Of a stretch of DNA of 64,000 nucleotides, positions 1 to 8,256 are shown one piece after another. Source of the stretch: JAJYLM01 sp964547905 (lineage in GTDB: Bacteria; JAMCPX01); assembly GCA_964547905.1 (NCBI GenBank), contig CAZJPN010000050.1, forward strand, positions 1 to 64,000. The letters run 5' to 3'. A program made the position numbers and the translations under genes. How positions within the stretch are numbered: the stretch's first letter is position 1; every line of letters starts with the position of its first letter. The notes beneath the pieces are model-generated. The model was not told the origin of the DNA. It worked only from the letters and a program-made list of their open reading frames with translations, and searched no databases.

Positions 1-84
1 GTAGATGCTATAACTGAAATCTTTGGTATGAACGTATATATCAGGAATAAGAAAGGAGAGCTTATTGCTCCCGCTCATGGTTAG
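1..84 (+). CDS. C-terminal 27 residues of an unidentified protein
   Basis: The frame is open from the left edge and stops at TAG 82-84, so this is the end of a gene that begins outside the window. The tail reads roughly EIFGMNVYIRNKKGELIAP. That resembles the last residues of FecE/BtuD-type ABC transporter ATPases, which often end with a similar EVFGV...G.PLVLP pattern. The match is too short to prove it. The stop codon lies inside the first of two imperfect 22-bp direct repeats (79-100 and 115-136). Confidence 0.4.
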   Translation, partial: VDAITEIFGMNVYIRNKKGELIAPAHG

Positions 85-207
85 ATTTCTGGATGACAAG
101 ATGATACATGTTTCGGTTAGATTTTTACATGACTTGACAGGCCAGTTTAATAAAAATTAGAACCGTCCCCTTTATATTGACACTTTAACTCTAATACATC
201 ATATACT
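79..207 (+). promoter_or_regulatory. intergenic repeat and candidate promoter for the kinase gene
   Basis: Two imperfect direct repeats starting GGTTAGATTT lie at 79-100 and 115-136. A string AGAACCGTCCCC at 159-170 resembles sequence often found beside REP-associated transposases. A -35-like TTGACA at 177-182 is followed 19 bases later by TATACT at 202-207, about 22 bases before the ATG at 229. The spacer is long, so the promoter is only a candidate. A second TTGACA at 134-139 has no good -10. Confidence 0.35.
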
Positions 208-228
208 GAGAACTAAGCATAGAGATAA

Positions 229-1269
229 ATGATGATGAACAACGACTTCGAAGCGACAGAAAAACGGATACTATCTGTTTTTGAAAACGCAGGATTAAAG
301 CATGTCCTTTCAATGAGGAAGCTCGCAGGTGATGCCTCAAACAGGAGCTATTACAGATGTTATCTTGACAATGACAAGAGCTATATTGCCATGGTAAATG
401 CCGCATCGGATAAAGCCATTGTTTCAGAGGAAATTGCAACGCATACAAAAGATTTCCATGAACTCCCTTTCATAAACATACAAAGGTATCTTACCCAATT
501 GGGCGTACATGTGCCTGCGGTTCATTATAACGATGAGAAAGAAGGAATACTGATACTCGAAGACCTCGGGAATAGTCTGCTCGGTAATATTATAAATGAA
601 AAAGGTCTGTCGGCAGGGCTTTACAAGCAGGCAATAGATATGATGATAAGATTTCAGATCAAAGAGGAACATATACCTCAGTGGTGCTATGCAAGGCTGA
701 ATAGGTTTAACAGCAATCTTTATGATTTTGAGTTTGATCACTTCATAGAGTACGGCATCGTTAAAGCGGGGGTTGAACTGCCGCACATTATTATGTCAAA
801 GCTCCAGAGATTATTTCACAGATTGTCGGTGCTGTTTGAAAGATACTCCACCATATTCGTCCACAGGGATTATCATTCAAGAAACATGCTCTATTTTAAG
901 GAGCAGTTATATACGATCGATTTTCAGGATGCACTGATAGGAACCCCGCATTACGACCTTGCTTCACTATTAAGGGACGCCTATGTCGAGCTTACGGATG
1001 ATTTTGTAGACCAGATGGTCGAATACTATCTTTCAAAAAGTCCGTATGCAGCTACAGGTTTCAAAGATATTTTTACGCTGATAAGCATCCAGCGTATGCT
1101 GAAAGCGGCCGGAAGATTCCGATACATAAAACTTGTCAAGGGTAATGATAAGTTTATGAAATACATACCACGCCTGCTGCAACGTGTTCAAAGGCTTGCA
1201 CTGTCTTATAATTCAGACCCGTCACTTGAAATAATTGTGGAAGCAATAGAAAAAATACCAGAACACTAA
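229..1269 (+). CDS. aminoglycoside-phosphotransferase-fold kinase (COG3178, AmgK-like)
   Basis: The 346-residue product has the APH/choline-kinase fold. The catalytic loop HRDYHSRN is at residues 212-219 (D214, N219) and the metal-binding DFQD at 231-234, followed by the YDLASLLRDAY block typical of COG3178. Members studied in pseudomonads (AmgK) phosphorylate the anomeric carbon of MurNAc/GlcNAc in cell-wall recycling and usually sit beside the nucleotidyltransferase murU. No murU is next to this gene, so the substrate is an inference. Three ATG codons in a row (229, 232, 235) follow a weak AGAGA ribosome site. The gene stands alone on the plus strand. Confidence 0.75.
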   Translation: MMMNNDFEATEKRILSVFENAGLKHVLSMRKLAGDASNRSYYRCYLDNDKSYIAMVNAASDKAIVSEEIATHTKDFHELPFINIQRYLTQLGVHVPAVHYNDEKEGILILEDLGNSLLGNIINEKGLSAGLYKQAIDMMIRFQIKEEHIPQWCYARLNRFNSNLYDFEFDHFIEYGIVKAGVELPHIIMSKLQRLFHRLSVLFERYSTIFVHRDYHSRNMLYFKEQLYTIDFQDALIGTPHYDLASLLRDAYVELTDDFVDQMVEYYLSKSPYAATGFKDIFTLISIQRMLKAAGRFRYIKLVKGNDKFMKYIPRLLQRVQRLALSYNSDPSLEIIVEAIEKIPEH

Positions 1270-1299
1270 TCCAAAAATGCAATAATAATAAAAACAGCA

Positions 1300-1321
1300 G
1301 GGGCGAGCTAACGCTCGCCCC
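1300..1321 (-). terminator. rho-independent terminator of the Big_5 gene
   Basis: A perfect 9-bp GC-rich stem (GGGGCGAGC / GCTCGCCCC) with loop TAAC is followed, on the minus strand, by a U-rich stretch (CTGCTGTTTTTATT). It lies 13 bases after the stop of the minus-strand gene at 1335. The hairpin could also stop plus-strand transcription from the kinase gene, but no T-run follows on that side. Confidence 0.8.
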
Positions 1322-1334
1322 TTATAGAATCGAA

Positions 1335-4067
1335 TCAATATAAGCTTAGCAGTTTAACAGGCGAGGAAACAATCTGTATATTCACGTCCCCTGGATTCAT
1401 TATTAAAGCAAGCAATGTAGCGGAAAGTGAGATCTTGTTTGTGTTTGTCAATGTTGCTTCCATTCTGCCATCAGACAGGAAATTAATCCTTCCCGTTAAT
1501 TTCATTATTACAGGGGTCTTCTGGAGAAGCAATTCAACAAGACCATTCTCCACATTTATCCATGAAGTCAATGTAACGTTTAATATTGGACGCTGGTCAG
1601 AGTCTGTGCTCGCCGGGCTGGATATATATCCTGTTGCCGCACCGGTCGGCCGTATGATTACCCGATTAGTGCTCAAACTTATGGGGAGGAAGCCTATCCA
1701 AATAGTCAGCGTAGTACTTGTCCCAAAAATCCAGTTGCCCGCAGAAAGTACAAGCGGCAGCGAGTTGTTTGATGTATTAAATGCGCCAATGGTAGACAGC
1801 ATAGTTCCGGATAAGTAGCTCTTGTCATTTATGGACGCTATTGGTAATGATGGCGTCATCTTTGTACTATTTTCTGCATACCTTGTCTCTGTGGAATCCA
1901 CTATACCATTACTGTTGGTATCTGTTGTTCTGTACATGGATAATCCCAATGCAGCATTAGGACTGTATGCTCCGCCTACAAATGGAATCACCATATTGGG
2001 ACCGCCAGGGGTCTCTTTCCAACTGCTCATGCTGTCATTTACGATATCGGTGTTCAGCGGTAAACCATCTGTTCCACAGATCACACCTGTTCCGCAGATG
2101 TTTCTTCCATCCGGTCCACTAACTAATGTCAACTGATAATGTTCTCCAGGAATCCATGGAGCATTAGGAATAAAGGTGACCTGGTTATAAGAAACAATCC
2201 TACTGCCGGGCACCTGTGTATTGGTATTGACATCCAGAACCGAGAAAGAGGATTGGTTTATTGTAGCCGGATTGATAGGCTTGGTAAAGTATACTTCGAT
2301 GTTCTGATTTGACGGAAGTACAAACGTACCAAATGCAGTATTATCAAATGGACTGCACTTCCCCCTGCTTAATATGCACGGCACTCCAGAATTAATACTG
2401 CTCACCATAGTTGCTTCAGGACTGCTTGTACTCAACGGCTCTGTTGTAAATGACGTTGTTGAACCTGTAATCAGTGTATTCCCGTTAACATCCTGTATGC
2501 CTGGATTTACAGAAACGGTATATTGTGTATTCTGTGCCAACAAAGACGCCGGAGTAAAGATTACACTTGATCCATCAGTTCGTAGGGATCCTGCAATAAT
2601 ATTACCCTTAGGGTCTTTGACATTTATATTGCCTGCAAGGGTCGATGCATTGATAGGCTTTGAAAATGTTACAACTACCGGCGAATTTACCCCAATATCT
2701 GTGCTCGAAGGATAAACAGACGATACCACGGGTGGTGTATTATCAACAGGCGGGTTTGCTGGAGACACAGAGAGTTGCATCGCAATGACCACAGGTGCCT
2801 TCTCAGTACCCATAATATTCATTTCAATCTCTCCAATTGCATTCAAAATTAAGTTCCCACTTGCGTCGACTGTTGTCTCACCATACAGCTTAAGGTCCAT
2901 CATGTCCTGATTGAGAATTGAATTTGCTAACCCGTTCTGCGCTGTAACACAGATATCAAGGGTAAGGTAGGTTGAAAGCGGTGATGCATTCGGGTTTATA
3001 GCACTGTAAGGGTTAGGAATCATATACCCTGTGCCGTTTGATAAAAGCGTCATGGATATTGTACCTGTGTTAAGCCCTGTGCTGATCTGTCCGCCTAATT
3101 GTACAGGGATGGCACTTACGTTTATAACCTGCCCTTTAGGAACTACAATTGAAATCAAATTAGGATTGTTTCCCGTTATTAACTCCGTTGTCATTATCCC
3201 ACTGAGATATGTATTGGATGTCCCTATAAGTTGAGAATAGATCGCTGATGAGTTTATAGTCTGATCTACCATGCCGGCTGTAGGCAGTAAACCCGGATTG
3301 CCTCCAACAGAATTTATGTCCGGACTAATTGCGAATGGCATAACGGCTGCTACTGTGGTAGCTATCGGAGAAACATCAATGTTTTGAGGAATCATAGACA
3401 CTCCGTTTACGCCTTTAATTCCGCTGGTAAATACTATCTGGTAATTATCCCCGTCTGTCAGGTTGCTGTTGGGCTGAAAAACTAAATGACTGCCTATGAC
3501 CAGAAGACTGCCCGGTACCTGCGTACCTCCTGCAGATGTATCTATAAAATTAAAACTGCTTCCATAGACCACACTTGTTGGATCAACAGGCTCTGAAAAC
3601 TCCACCCTTAATGTCGAAAAATCATAAAAATTGTTCGGTGCAGGATCCATATTAGTTATAGTGACACCAGTACCGGCTTCCACACGCCACGTACCTGTAG
3701 TAAACACGGATGCTATCCCTCCGGACGGCAGTGTCACAGGGGAACCATTCTGGTCAACCACTCCGCTCAAAACCACCTGATAAGTTTCTCCAGGTATAAG
3801 CGGTTGTGAAGGAGTAAATGTTGCCTTAAGGTTGTCCGATGATACAGTTGTAGAACCTGGAACAGCAACACCTCCGCTTGTAAGACTGACATTGAGTGAT
3901 GAAGCATTTATAGGGTCTGTGAAACTTATTAATATACGACTGCTTCCATACACATCGGTTTGTCCATTATACGGATATACAGACCTGAAACTATCGGCCC
4001 AGCTATATGCTGAACCTAAGAAAAGAGAAGAAGCAAAAACCAGCAAAAGGAACTTTTTTACGCTCAT
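1335..4067 (-). CDS. exported protein with repeated Big_5 (SbsA-type Ig-like) domains
   Basis: The 910-residue protein starts with a Sec signal peptide (KKFLLLVFASSLFLGSAYSWA, cut near residue 25). It holds at least four copies of the Big_5 pattern: VYP.NG.TDV / ILISFTDPINASS / ATFTPSQPL.PGETYQVVLSG.VDQNG. They lie near residues 30-125, 130-235, 450-545 and 570-675. Such domains build surface or periplasmic stalks; no catalytic domain is recognised. The last 230 residues and the 240-440 stretch match nothing I know. A strong AAAGGAGG precedes the ATG. Together with the two lipoproteins downstream of the tRNAs it makes a cell-surface cluster. The exact role is unknown. Confidence 0.75.
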   Translation of the reverse strand: MSVKKFLLLVFASSLFLGSAYSWADSFRSVYPYNGQTDVYGSSRILISFTDPINASSLNVSLTSGGVAVPGSTTVSSDNLKATFTPSQPLIPGETYQVVLSGVVDQNGSPVTLPSGGIASVFTTGTWRVEAGTGVTITNMDPAPNNFYDFSTLRVEFSEPVDPTSVVYGSSFNFIDTSAGGTQVPGSLLVIGSHLVFQPNSNLTDGDNYQIVFTSGIKGVNGVSMIPQNIDVSPIATTVAAVMPFAISPDINSVGGNPGLLPTAGMVDQTINSSAIYSQLIGTSNTYLSGIMTTELITGNNPNLISIVVPKGQVINVSAIPVQLGGQISTGLNTGTISMTLLSNGTGYMIPNPYSAINPNASPLSTYLTLDICVTAQNGLANSILNQDMMDLKLYGETTVDASGNLILNAIGEIEMNIMGTEKAPVVIAMQLSVSPANPPVDNTPPVVSSVYPSSTDIGVNSPVVVTFSKPINASTLAGNINVKDPKGNIIAGSLRTDGSSVIFTPASLLAQNTQYTVSVNPGIQDVNGNTLITGSTTSFTTEPLSTSSPEATMVSSINSGVPCILSRGKCSPFDNTAFGTFVLPSNQNIEVYFTKPINPATINQSSFSVLDVNTNTQVPGSRIVSYNQVTFIPNAPWIPGEHYQLTLVSGPDGRNICGTGVICGTDGLPLNTDIVNDSMSSWKETPGGPNMVIPFVGGAYSPNAALGLSMYRTTDTNSNGIVDSTETRYAENSTKMTPSLPIASINDKSYLSGTMLSTIGAFNTSNNSLPLVLSAGNWIFGTSTTLTIWIGFLPISLSTNRVIIRPTGAATGYISSPASTDSDQRPILNVTLTSWINVENGLVELLLQKTPVIMKLTGRINFLSDGRMEATLTNTNKISLSATLLALIMNPGDVNIQIVSSPVKLLSLY

Positions 4068-4262
4068 AAACCCCTCCTTTTAGATATTTGTTATTACACA
4101 CTTTATATAAAAAATTTTGCTTGTCAAGTATTTTGGTTGAAATTGCAACTGTATTTTCAACAAACGTTCTTAACTTCGGATTGTTTCCAAGGGGATAGGG
4201 TTGAAATTTCAACAATGGCTGAAATTGAACCCGCTTATATCTCTTTCGGGTTAATCATAAAA

Positions 4263-4340
4263 TGGCGTCCCCAACGGGATTTGAACCCGTGTTACCACCT
4301 TGAAAGGGTGATGTCCTTGGCCGGTCTAGACGATGGGGAC
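4263..4340 (-). tRNA. tRNA-Glu (UUC)
   Basis: The minus strand gives a full cloverleaf: acceptor GTCCCCA paired with TGGGGAC, T arm GGTTCAAATCC, and anticodon loop CTTTCAA with anticodon TTC. CCA is encoded at the 3' end (4265-4263), unlike the neighbouring tRNA-Lys. It lies 162 bases downstream of tRNA-Lys and may share its transcript. Confidence 0.95.
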
Positions 4341-4415
4341 ATAAATACAGTTCATAGTTCATGAGTTATGAAGTTAACTCCTCAACTCACCAACTCTTAA
4401 ACTACAATTCTATAC

Positions 4416-4491
4416 AGATTCTTCACTTCGTTTAGAATGACAAAACAACGTGATGTCATTCTGAGTGGCATATCTACGCCACGAAGAATCT
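4416..4491. repeat. inverted repeat with AGATTCTTC ends
   Basis: The 76-bp stretch between the two tRNA genes begins AGATTCTTC and ends GAAGAATCT. Internal arms AGAATGACA and TGTCATTCT also pair. It is a classic short dispersed bacterial palindrome and carries no ORF. Confidence 0.7.
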
Positions 4492-4502
4492 CTTCTAAAA
4501 AT

Positions 4503-4575
4503 TGAGCCGCGCCGGGATCGAACCGGCGACCCTTTGCTTAAAAGGCAAATGCTCTACCGACTGAGCTAGCGGCTC
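4503..4575 (-). tRNA. tRNA-Lys (UUU)
   Basis: The minus strand folds as acceptor GAGCCGC/GCGGCTC, D arm GCTCAGTCGGTAGAGC, anticodon stem TTTGC/GCAAA with loop CTTTTAA (anticodon TTT), and T arm GGTTCGATCCC. The discriminator is A and CCA is not encoded. Confidence 0.95.
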
Positions 4576-4601
4576 TCAACCAAATGCATAAGCAAATAAA
4601 T

Positions 4602-4629
4602 ATATTATATACTGTAAAAATTATGTCAA
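4602..4629 (-). promoter_or_regulatory. promoter of the tRNA-Lys/tRNA-Glu unit
   Basis: On the minus strand a perfect -35 TTGACA (4629-4624) is followed after 16 bases by TAATAT (4607-4602). The start would fall about 20 bases before the tRNA-Lys 5' end. An overlapping TATAAT has only a 14-base spacer. Confidence 0.55.
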
Positions 4630-4677
4630 GATAAAACATAAAGTAGGAGCGAATGATCAAAGAACATATCCTACATA

Positions 4678-4740
4678 ACCTCCCCTTACTAAGGGGAGGC
4701 TTCCTATGATCCCCTCCTTCATAAGGAGGGGTTGGGGTGT
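4678..4740. repeat. CCCCTCCTT/AAGGAGGGG dispersed palindromes
   Basis: Two adjacent small hairpins: CTCCCCTTACTAAGGGGAG, then CCCCTCCTTCATAAGGAGGGG followed by TTGGGGTG. The second recurs almost unchanged at 10091-10120, and relatives lie at 6659, 10508, 10566 and 18893. Confidence 0.75.
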
Positions 4741-4756
4741 GGTCAGCAAAGGCTTC

Positions 4757-4788
4757 AAAAAAAAGAGGGGGGCAAAGCCCCCTCTTTT
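4757..4788 (-). terminator. rho-independent terminator of the large lipoprotein gene
   Basis: An 11-bp stem (AAAAGAGGGGG at 4761-4771 with CCCCCTCTTTT at 4778-4788) is followed on the minus strand by eight T residues. It lies 26 bases beyond the stop of the lipoprotein gene at 4814. Confidence 0.85.
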
Positions 4789-4813
4789 GAACTCATACTA
4801 TTTATATAACCTT

Positions 4814-6529
4814 CTACCAATCCGGTGGCGCTGATGTAAATGGCATACCGGTTGTTGAATCAGTAAAGAACCCATACATAGCCCCTGCAATGACCTTATC
4901 TAATGAGTAATTCGTAGCTGCTACGAAACTTGGAGATAGAGCTGCAGGACATGCTGATGCAAGCGTACCTGGATCTGCTCCCTGCGCTTCGCAGAACCCG
5001 AGCATCTGGCTCAGGTCAATTGAAAGCGAATTATGAAACGTTGGGTCATTAAAAGATATGTAAAAAATCATAGGAGGCGTTTGACCAATTAAAGGAATAT
5101 TAAATGGCGACGCTGTTGCAGGTACTGAAATACCGTCTGCAACTATAGAATTCGTCCCGTCTGTAAAGTGGGTAGAATCCGTATCTGTGTAGTACCATCC
5201 TATAGATGTTAACCCATAAGGATCTCCATTCGAAACCTCCGCCTCTATCTGGAATTCTCCACTTGCTGTTGCAAGTGTCGGGAGAAAGGTTCTTAATGGT
5301 ACAGGATTGGTGAATATGGCATGAGGATTAAGGCTTATTACGTTTGTCGCGAATGCATCTGCAGTTAATCCAATGGCACTCAAAAGCGGATTCACATCCA
5401 TAGGCACCACAAAGGGTGGTGAACCAGATGTCAGGTTGCCTATAAACTTTGTTATCAATGTCTCTGCTGAAGGAACCATACCCGCAGAAATACTTGCAGG
5501 CACTGTAAGTGTATCATTGCCTGTTAAGTCCTGAACTAAATTCACCCATGTTGAGGTTGTGTAGTATAAGCATCCAACTGTGAATGTATCTCCGGCTTCG
5601 ACTACGCCATCCGTATTATGAGAGGTGTAAGCAATTACCTTATTAAGATTGCCCGCATCAAGCTGGAGGCTGGCATTCAAACCCTTTAATTCCGTTAATG
5701 CAGCAGCAAGCTCATTGCCTGCAGCCTTTATATCTGCTGGACCGGTTCGTTGATTGTTAAACTCGAGAAGCGTGGGTGCTATTGCAAATATACCAGCTAA
5801 GCCTCTCAAGAGGCCTATAGGGTCAGAAAGATTCAGATTACTCAGTGGATTACTCCCTCCCAAAAATAGGGATACAAGAGCTGACGCATCAAGTGAATGG
5901 GCACTGATAATGTTCACGAAAGCAAGTAGTGTATTCGATGTTGCACCAAGCACTCTTGCCTCTGCAGGCCCCCACTGCGACTCAAATTCAACTTGATAGT
6001 CCAGATTAAGTGAGGCTAATAAAGCTGTATCAGTAGGTGGTAAACCGAAACTGCTCAAACCGCTTATGAGTGATGTGGGATCCATAAGTACATTGACCGG
6101 TAGAATTGGTAATGTGAACTCACAAGCCTCTTGTTCTATTACCGGTGTTCTTATTGTTATATCTGCCAGATCCGTGCTTATACCTGCCAAAAAAGCCCCT
6201 AAATTATCACCCAAAACATTAGTTTCTATATTAGAAAAATCAACAAGTGTTTGAAGCTGGTTTTGTGTAAGATCCTGCACATCGGCAAGTGTCATCCCCC
6301 AATTTGCAGTACAGTCTGTAGGATACGATCCAAGTATCTGTTTAAATGCAGTTTGTGCACCTGTAGGATTTCCATTTGTAAGTGCAGCAGAACCTGTATT
6401 TGTTAACTCGGCTACTTGTGCTGCACTGAGACCTGATGAACTACTGCTGGATCCGCAACCAGAGCCTACCACCGCGATAAGTATCGCAACTGCTGAAAGA
6501 CCAAGAAGTTTAAAGACAAATTTATCCAT
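4814..6529 (-). CDS. large hypothetical lipoprotein
   Basis: The 571-residue product has a lipoprotein signal: a basic start, the hydrophobic run LLGLSAVAILIAVV, then the lipobox GSGC with Cys25, followed by GSSSSSS. Residues about 38-100 (GSAALTNGNPTGAQTAFKQIL) look like one TPR-like helical pair. The rest is rich in small and hydrophobic residues and matches no family I recognise. Several Cys residues in the mature part could form disulfides. A very good AAAGGAGGAAGGT site precedes the ATG, with TTGACG upstream (6582-6577). The lipobox context (CGSSS) is shared with the short lipoprotein at 6773, so both likely use the same export and lipidation route. The -10 region is weak. Confidence 0.65.
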   Translation of the reverse strand: MDKFVFKLLGLSAVAILIAVVGSGCGSSSSSSGLSAAQVAELTNTGSAALTNGNPTGAQTAFKQILGSYPTDCTANWGMTLADVQDLTQNQLQTLVDFSNIETNVLGDNLGAFLAGISTDLADITIRTPVIEQEACEFTLPILPVNVLMDPTSLISGLSSFGLPPTDTALLASLNLDYQVEFESQWGPAEARVLGATSNTLLAFVNIISAHSLDASALVSLFLGGSNPLSNLNLSDPIGLLRGLAGIFAIAPTLLEFNNQRTGPADIKAAGNELAAALTELKGLNASLQLDAGNLNKVIAYTSHNTDGVVEAGDTFTVGCLYYTTSTWVNLVQDLTGNDTLTVPASISAGMVPSAETLITKFIGNLTSGSPPFVVPMDVNPLLSAIGLTADAFATNVISLNPHAIFTNPVPLRTFLPTLATASGEFQIEAEVSNGDPYGLTSIGWYYTDTDSTHFTDGTNSIVADGISVPATASPFNIPLIGQTPPMIFYISFNDPTFHNSLSIDLSQMLGFCEAQGADPGTLASACPAALSPSFVAATNYSLDKVIAGAMYGFFTDSTTGMPFTSAPPDW

Positions 6530-6658
6530 ACCTTCCTCCTTTAGTTTTTTTATTTTTTATCATGTATACTGATGAGCGTCAAGTAAAATTATGTGTTGAA
6601 CATCTTGAAGATTCTGTAAAAAAGATAAAAACAGAGGACTTAACCCTCGTTTATAACA

Positions 6659-6702
6659 AATCCCCCTTACCCTCCTTTAGTAAAGGGAGGGTAAGGGGGA
6701 TT
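6659..6702. repeat. long near-perfect hairpin (AATCCCCCTTACCCTCC)
   Basis: A 17-bp stem with complement GGAGGGTAAGGGGGATT is extended by 4 bp past a one-base bulge. It lies upstream of the large lipoprotein gene and beyond the 3' end of nothing. It belongs to the C/T-rich dispersed palindrome family. The rest of 6530-6772 shows no gene. Confidence 0.7.
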
Positions 6703-6772
6703 ACGGGTGGATCGCAGGGACGAATGAATGAACAAACTCCCTTCTTGCATTTTTTTGGTTAATCAAAATCTC

Positions 6773-7204
6773 TTATGGTGCAGTTGATGTTGTGAATGTG
6801 TTATATGCAGTTGCAGCATACAGAGTATTATTTTGAATAGTCAAAAAATTTGTTGTTATGCTGAATGTCGTTCCTGTTGGTAAATTCCCTGTAGGTATTA
6901 TGTCAACATAATTAGGAAATGTTTGCGCTGTAAACGGGAAAGACGGCAATACAGCTATCTGAATTGAATACTGATTTACAATACCCGCAGATGCAGGGAT
7001 AACCTCAGAAAATGTAGAACCAACATTTACTGCATCGAGTGTACCTGATGTCGGTATGAGCGTTAATGTTACCGATATTGGCGGTGCTGTTGTAAGCGCT
7101 GTACTGCTACTGCCACAACCATAGGCCACAACCATAACAAACAACGCTGCCATTGAAAATCCAAGGAATTTAATATAATTTTTCATTTTTTTATGATACT
7201 GCAA
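6773..7204 (-). CDS. small lipoprotein, function unknown
   Basis: The 143-residue product has a lipoprotein signal ending VVAYGC followed by GSSST, closely like the 571-residue lipoprotein downstream. The mature part (about 110 residues, Thr/Pro/Val rich) looks beta-rich and has no motif I can name. The TTG at 7204 is preferred because GAGGAAAG sits about five bases before it. The first ATG, six codons later, is too far from that site. It lies 33 bases downstream of lepB on the same strand, so it may be cotranscribed. Function is not inferred. Confidence 0.55.
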   Translation of the reverse strand: MQYHKKMKNYIKFLGFSMAALFVMVVAYGCGSSSTALTTAPPISVTLTLIPTSGTLDAVNVGSTFSEVIPASAGIVNQYSIQIAVLPSFPFTAQTFPNYVDIIPTGNLPTGTTFSITTNFLTIQNNTLYAATAYNTFTTSTAP

Positions 7205-7237
7205 AACTTTCCTCTTATCAATACTATTTTTATATTT

Positions 7238-7858
7238 TCAATGTATAATCTTCCCGAACCTATTCCACCGTATGTGCAAGGTCTTCGGGTTCCATGAGAA
7301 GTATATGATCTCAGCCTGCCCGAGGATAAGGTCTCTTTTCACATACCCCCAATATCGCGAATCATTGGAATAATCCCTGTTATCACCCATCATAAAGTAT
7401 TCACCCTTGGGGACAACAATCGGACCGAAATTATCCCTTGGCGACTCCGAGGCAGGCAATATCTCCGGATCACCAAAGTATGCATACGGTTCATAAAGCT
7501 TTTTACCGTTTATATAAACCTGTTTGTTTATTATCTGTACCTTATCACCCGGCAAACCAATCACCCTTTTAATAAAATCTATGCTTTCATCTTTGGGATA
7601 CTCAAACACAACAACATCACCCCTTTTCGGCGATCGTATCGGAAGAACAACATCGTTTGTAAACGGTATGTGTGTGCCATAGATAAATTTGGTTACCAGT
7701 ATATGATCCCCGATCAGCAGAGTTGGTTCCATTGAGCCGGACGGTATCTTGAATGCCTGAATAATAAACGCCCTGATAATAAGTGCGAGTATGATCGCAG
7801 TTGCAAATGCCTCTGCATATTCCCGTACAATGCTTTTTTTCTTTTTGTCTTTTGTCAT
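7238..7858 (-). CDS. lepB: signal peptidase I
   Basis: This 206-residue inner-membrane serine protease removes Sec and Tat signal peptides. One transmembrane segment (about residues 18-36) is followed by box B SGSMEPTL with catalytic Ser42, box C RGDVVVFEYP, box D FIKRVIGLPGD with general-base Lys97, and box E GDNRDYSNDSRYWG. All family boxes are present and the length is normal for the short form. It lies downstream of lepA in the conserved lepA-lepB order, but a transposase remnant and repeats (7891-8235) now separate the two. The many exported proteins around it are likely substrates. Confidence 0.95.
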   Translation of the reverse strand: MTKDKKKKSIVREYAEAFATAIILALIIRAFIIQAFKIPSGSMEPTLLIGDHILVTKFIYGTHIPFTNDVVLPIRSPKRGDVVVFEYPKDESIDFIKRVIGLPGDKVQIINKQVYINGKKLYEPYAYFGDPEILPASESPRDNFGPIVVPKGEYFMMGDNRDYSNDSRYWGYVKRDLILGQAEIIYFSWNPKTLHIRWNRFGKIIH

Positions 7859-7890
7859 GATTCGATTACCTTATATACCTTTCATATTAT

Positions 7891-7950
7891 TTGTAGGGGC
7901 ATGGCATGCCATGCCTTCTTTTTTGGGCAACCGCAAGGGTTGCCCCTACC
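7891..7950. repeat. inverted GTAGGGGCA / TGCCCCTAC element
   Basis: GTAGGGGCA at 7893-7901 pairs with TGCCCCTAC at 7941-7949. Between them are two further palindromes (GGCATGGCATGCCATGCC and GGGCAACCGCAAGGGTTGCCC). The element abuts the transposase remnant, which fits the link between REP-like palindromes and that transposase family. Confidence 0.7.
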
Positions 7951-7961
7951 ATTAAATCTAT

Positions 7962-8235
7962 TCAATTGGGACATCTTACATTGTTAGGATTCTCCTTGTC
8001 CAGTTCCCACTGCAATGGGTTGTTTATGATGTATTCTCTGATTTCTGTCAATTCTTTTTCGCTGCGTATGATGTGCTCATAATAATTACGCTGCCAGAAA
8101 GAAACACCGGAGGTATTATGAATTTGATTCATTTGTACATATCGTCACGAAATATGCCCCAGCATTTGCGTAATCATAATCTTTTAACCGGATGGAATGC
8201 CGATCTCCATGATAAATACCGGGGGTGCGTGCATC
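7962..8235 (-). pseudogene. remnant of REP-associated tyrosine transposase (Y1_Tnp/RAYT)
   Basis: Reading leftward, one frame gives RLKDYDYANAGAYFVTICT, the N-terminal hallmark of RAYT/Y1 transposases. A second frame then gives NQIHNTSGVSFWQRNYYEH and continues through EIREYIINNPLQWELDKENP to a TGA at 7964-7962, the family's C-terminal hallmark. The middle of the protein, including the HUH metal site, is missing, and the two parts are out of frame near 8130. The gene is therefore dead through an internal deletion plus a frameshift. Y1 transposases nick single-stranded DNA at REP-like hairpins, and such palindromes are frequent in this window. Confidence 0.85.
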
Positions 8236-8256
8236 CACTCATTATACCCTTCTACC

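Noticed and set aside
6562..6762. 66-codon plus-strand ORF
   Set aside because: Part of it is made of the palindromic C/T-rich repeat, it has no ribosome site and the product resembles nothing.
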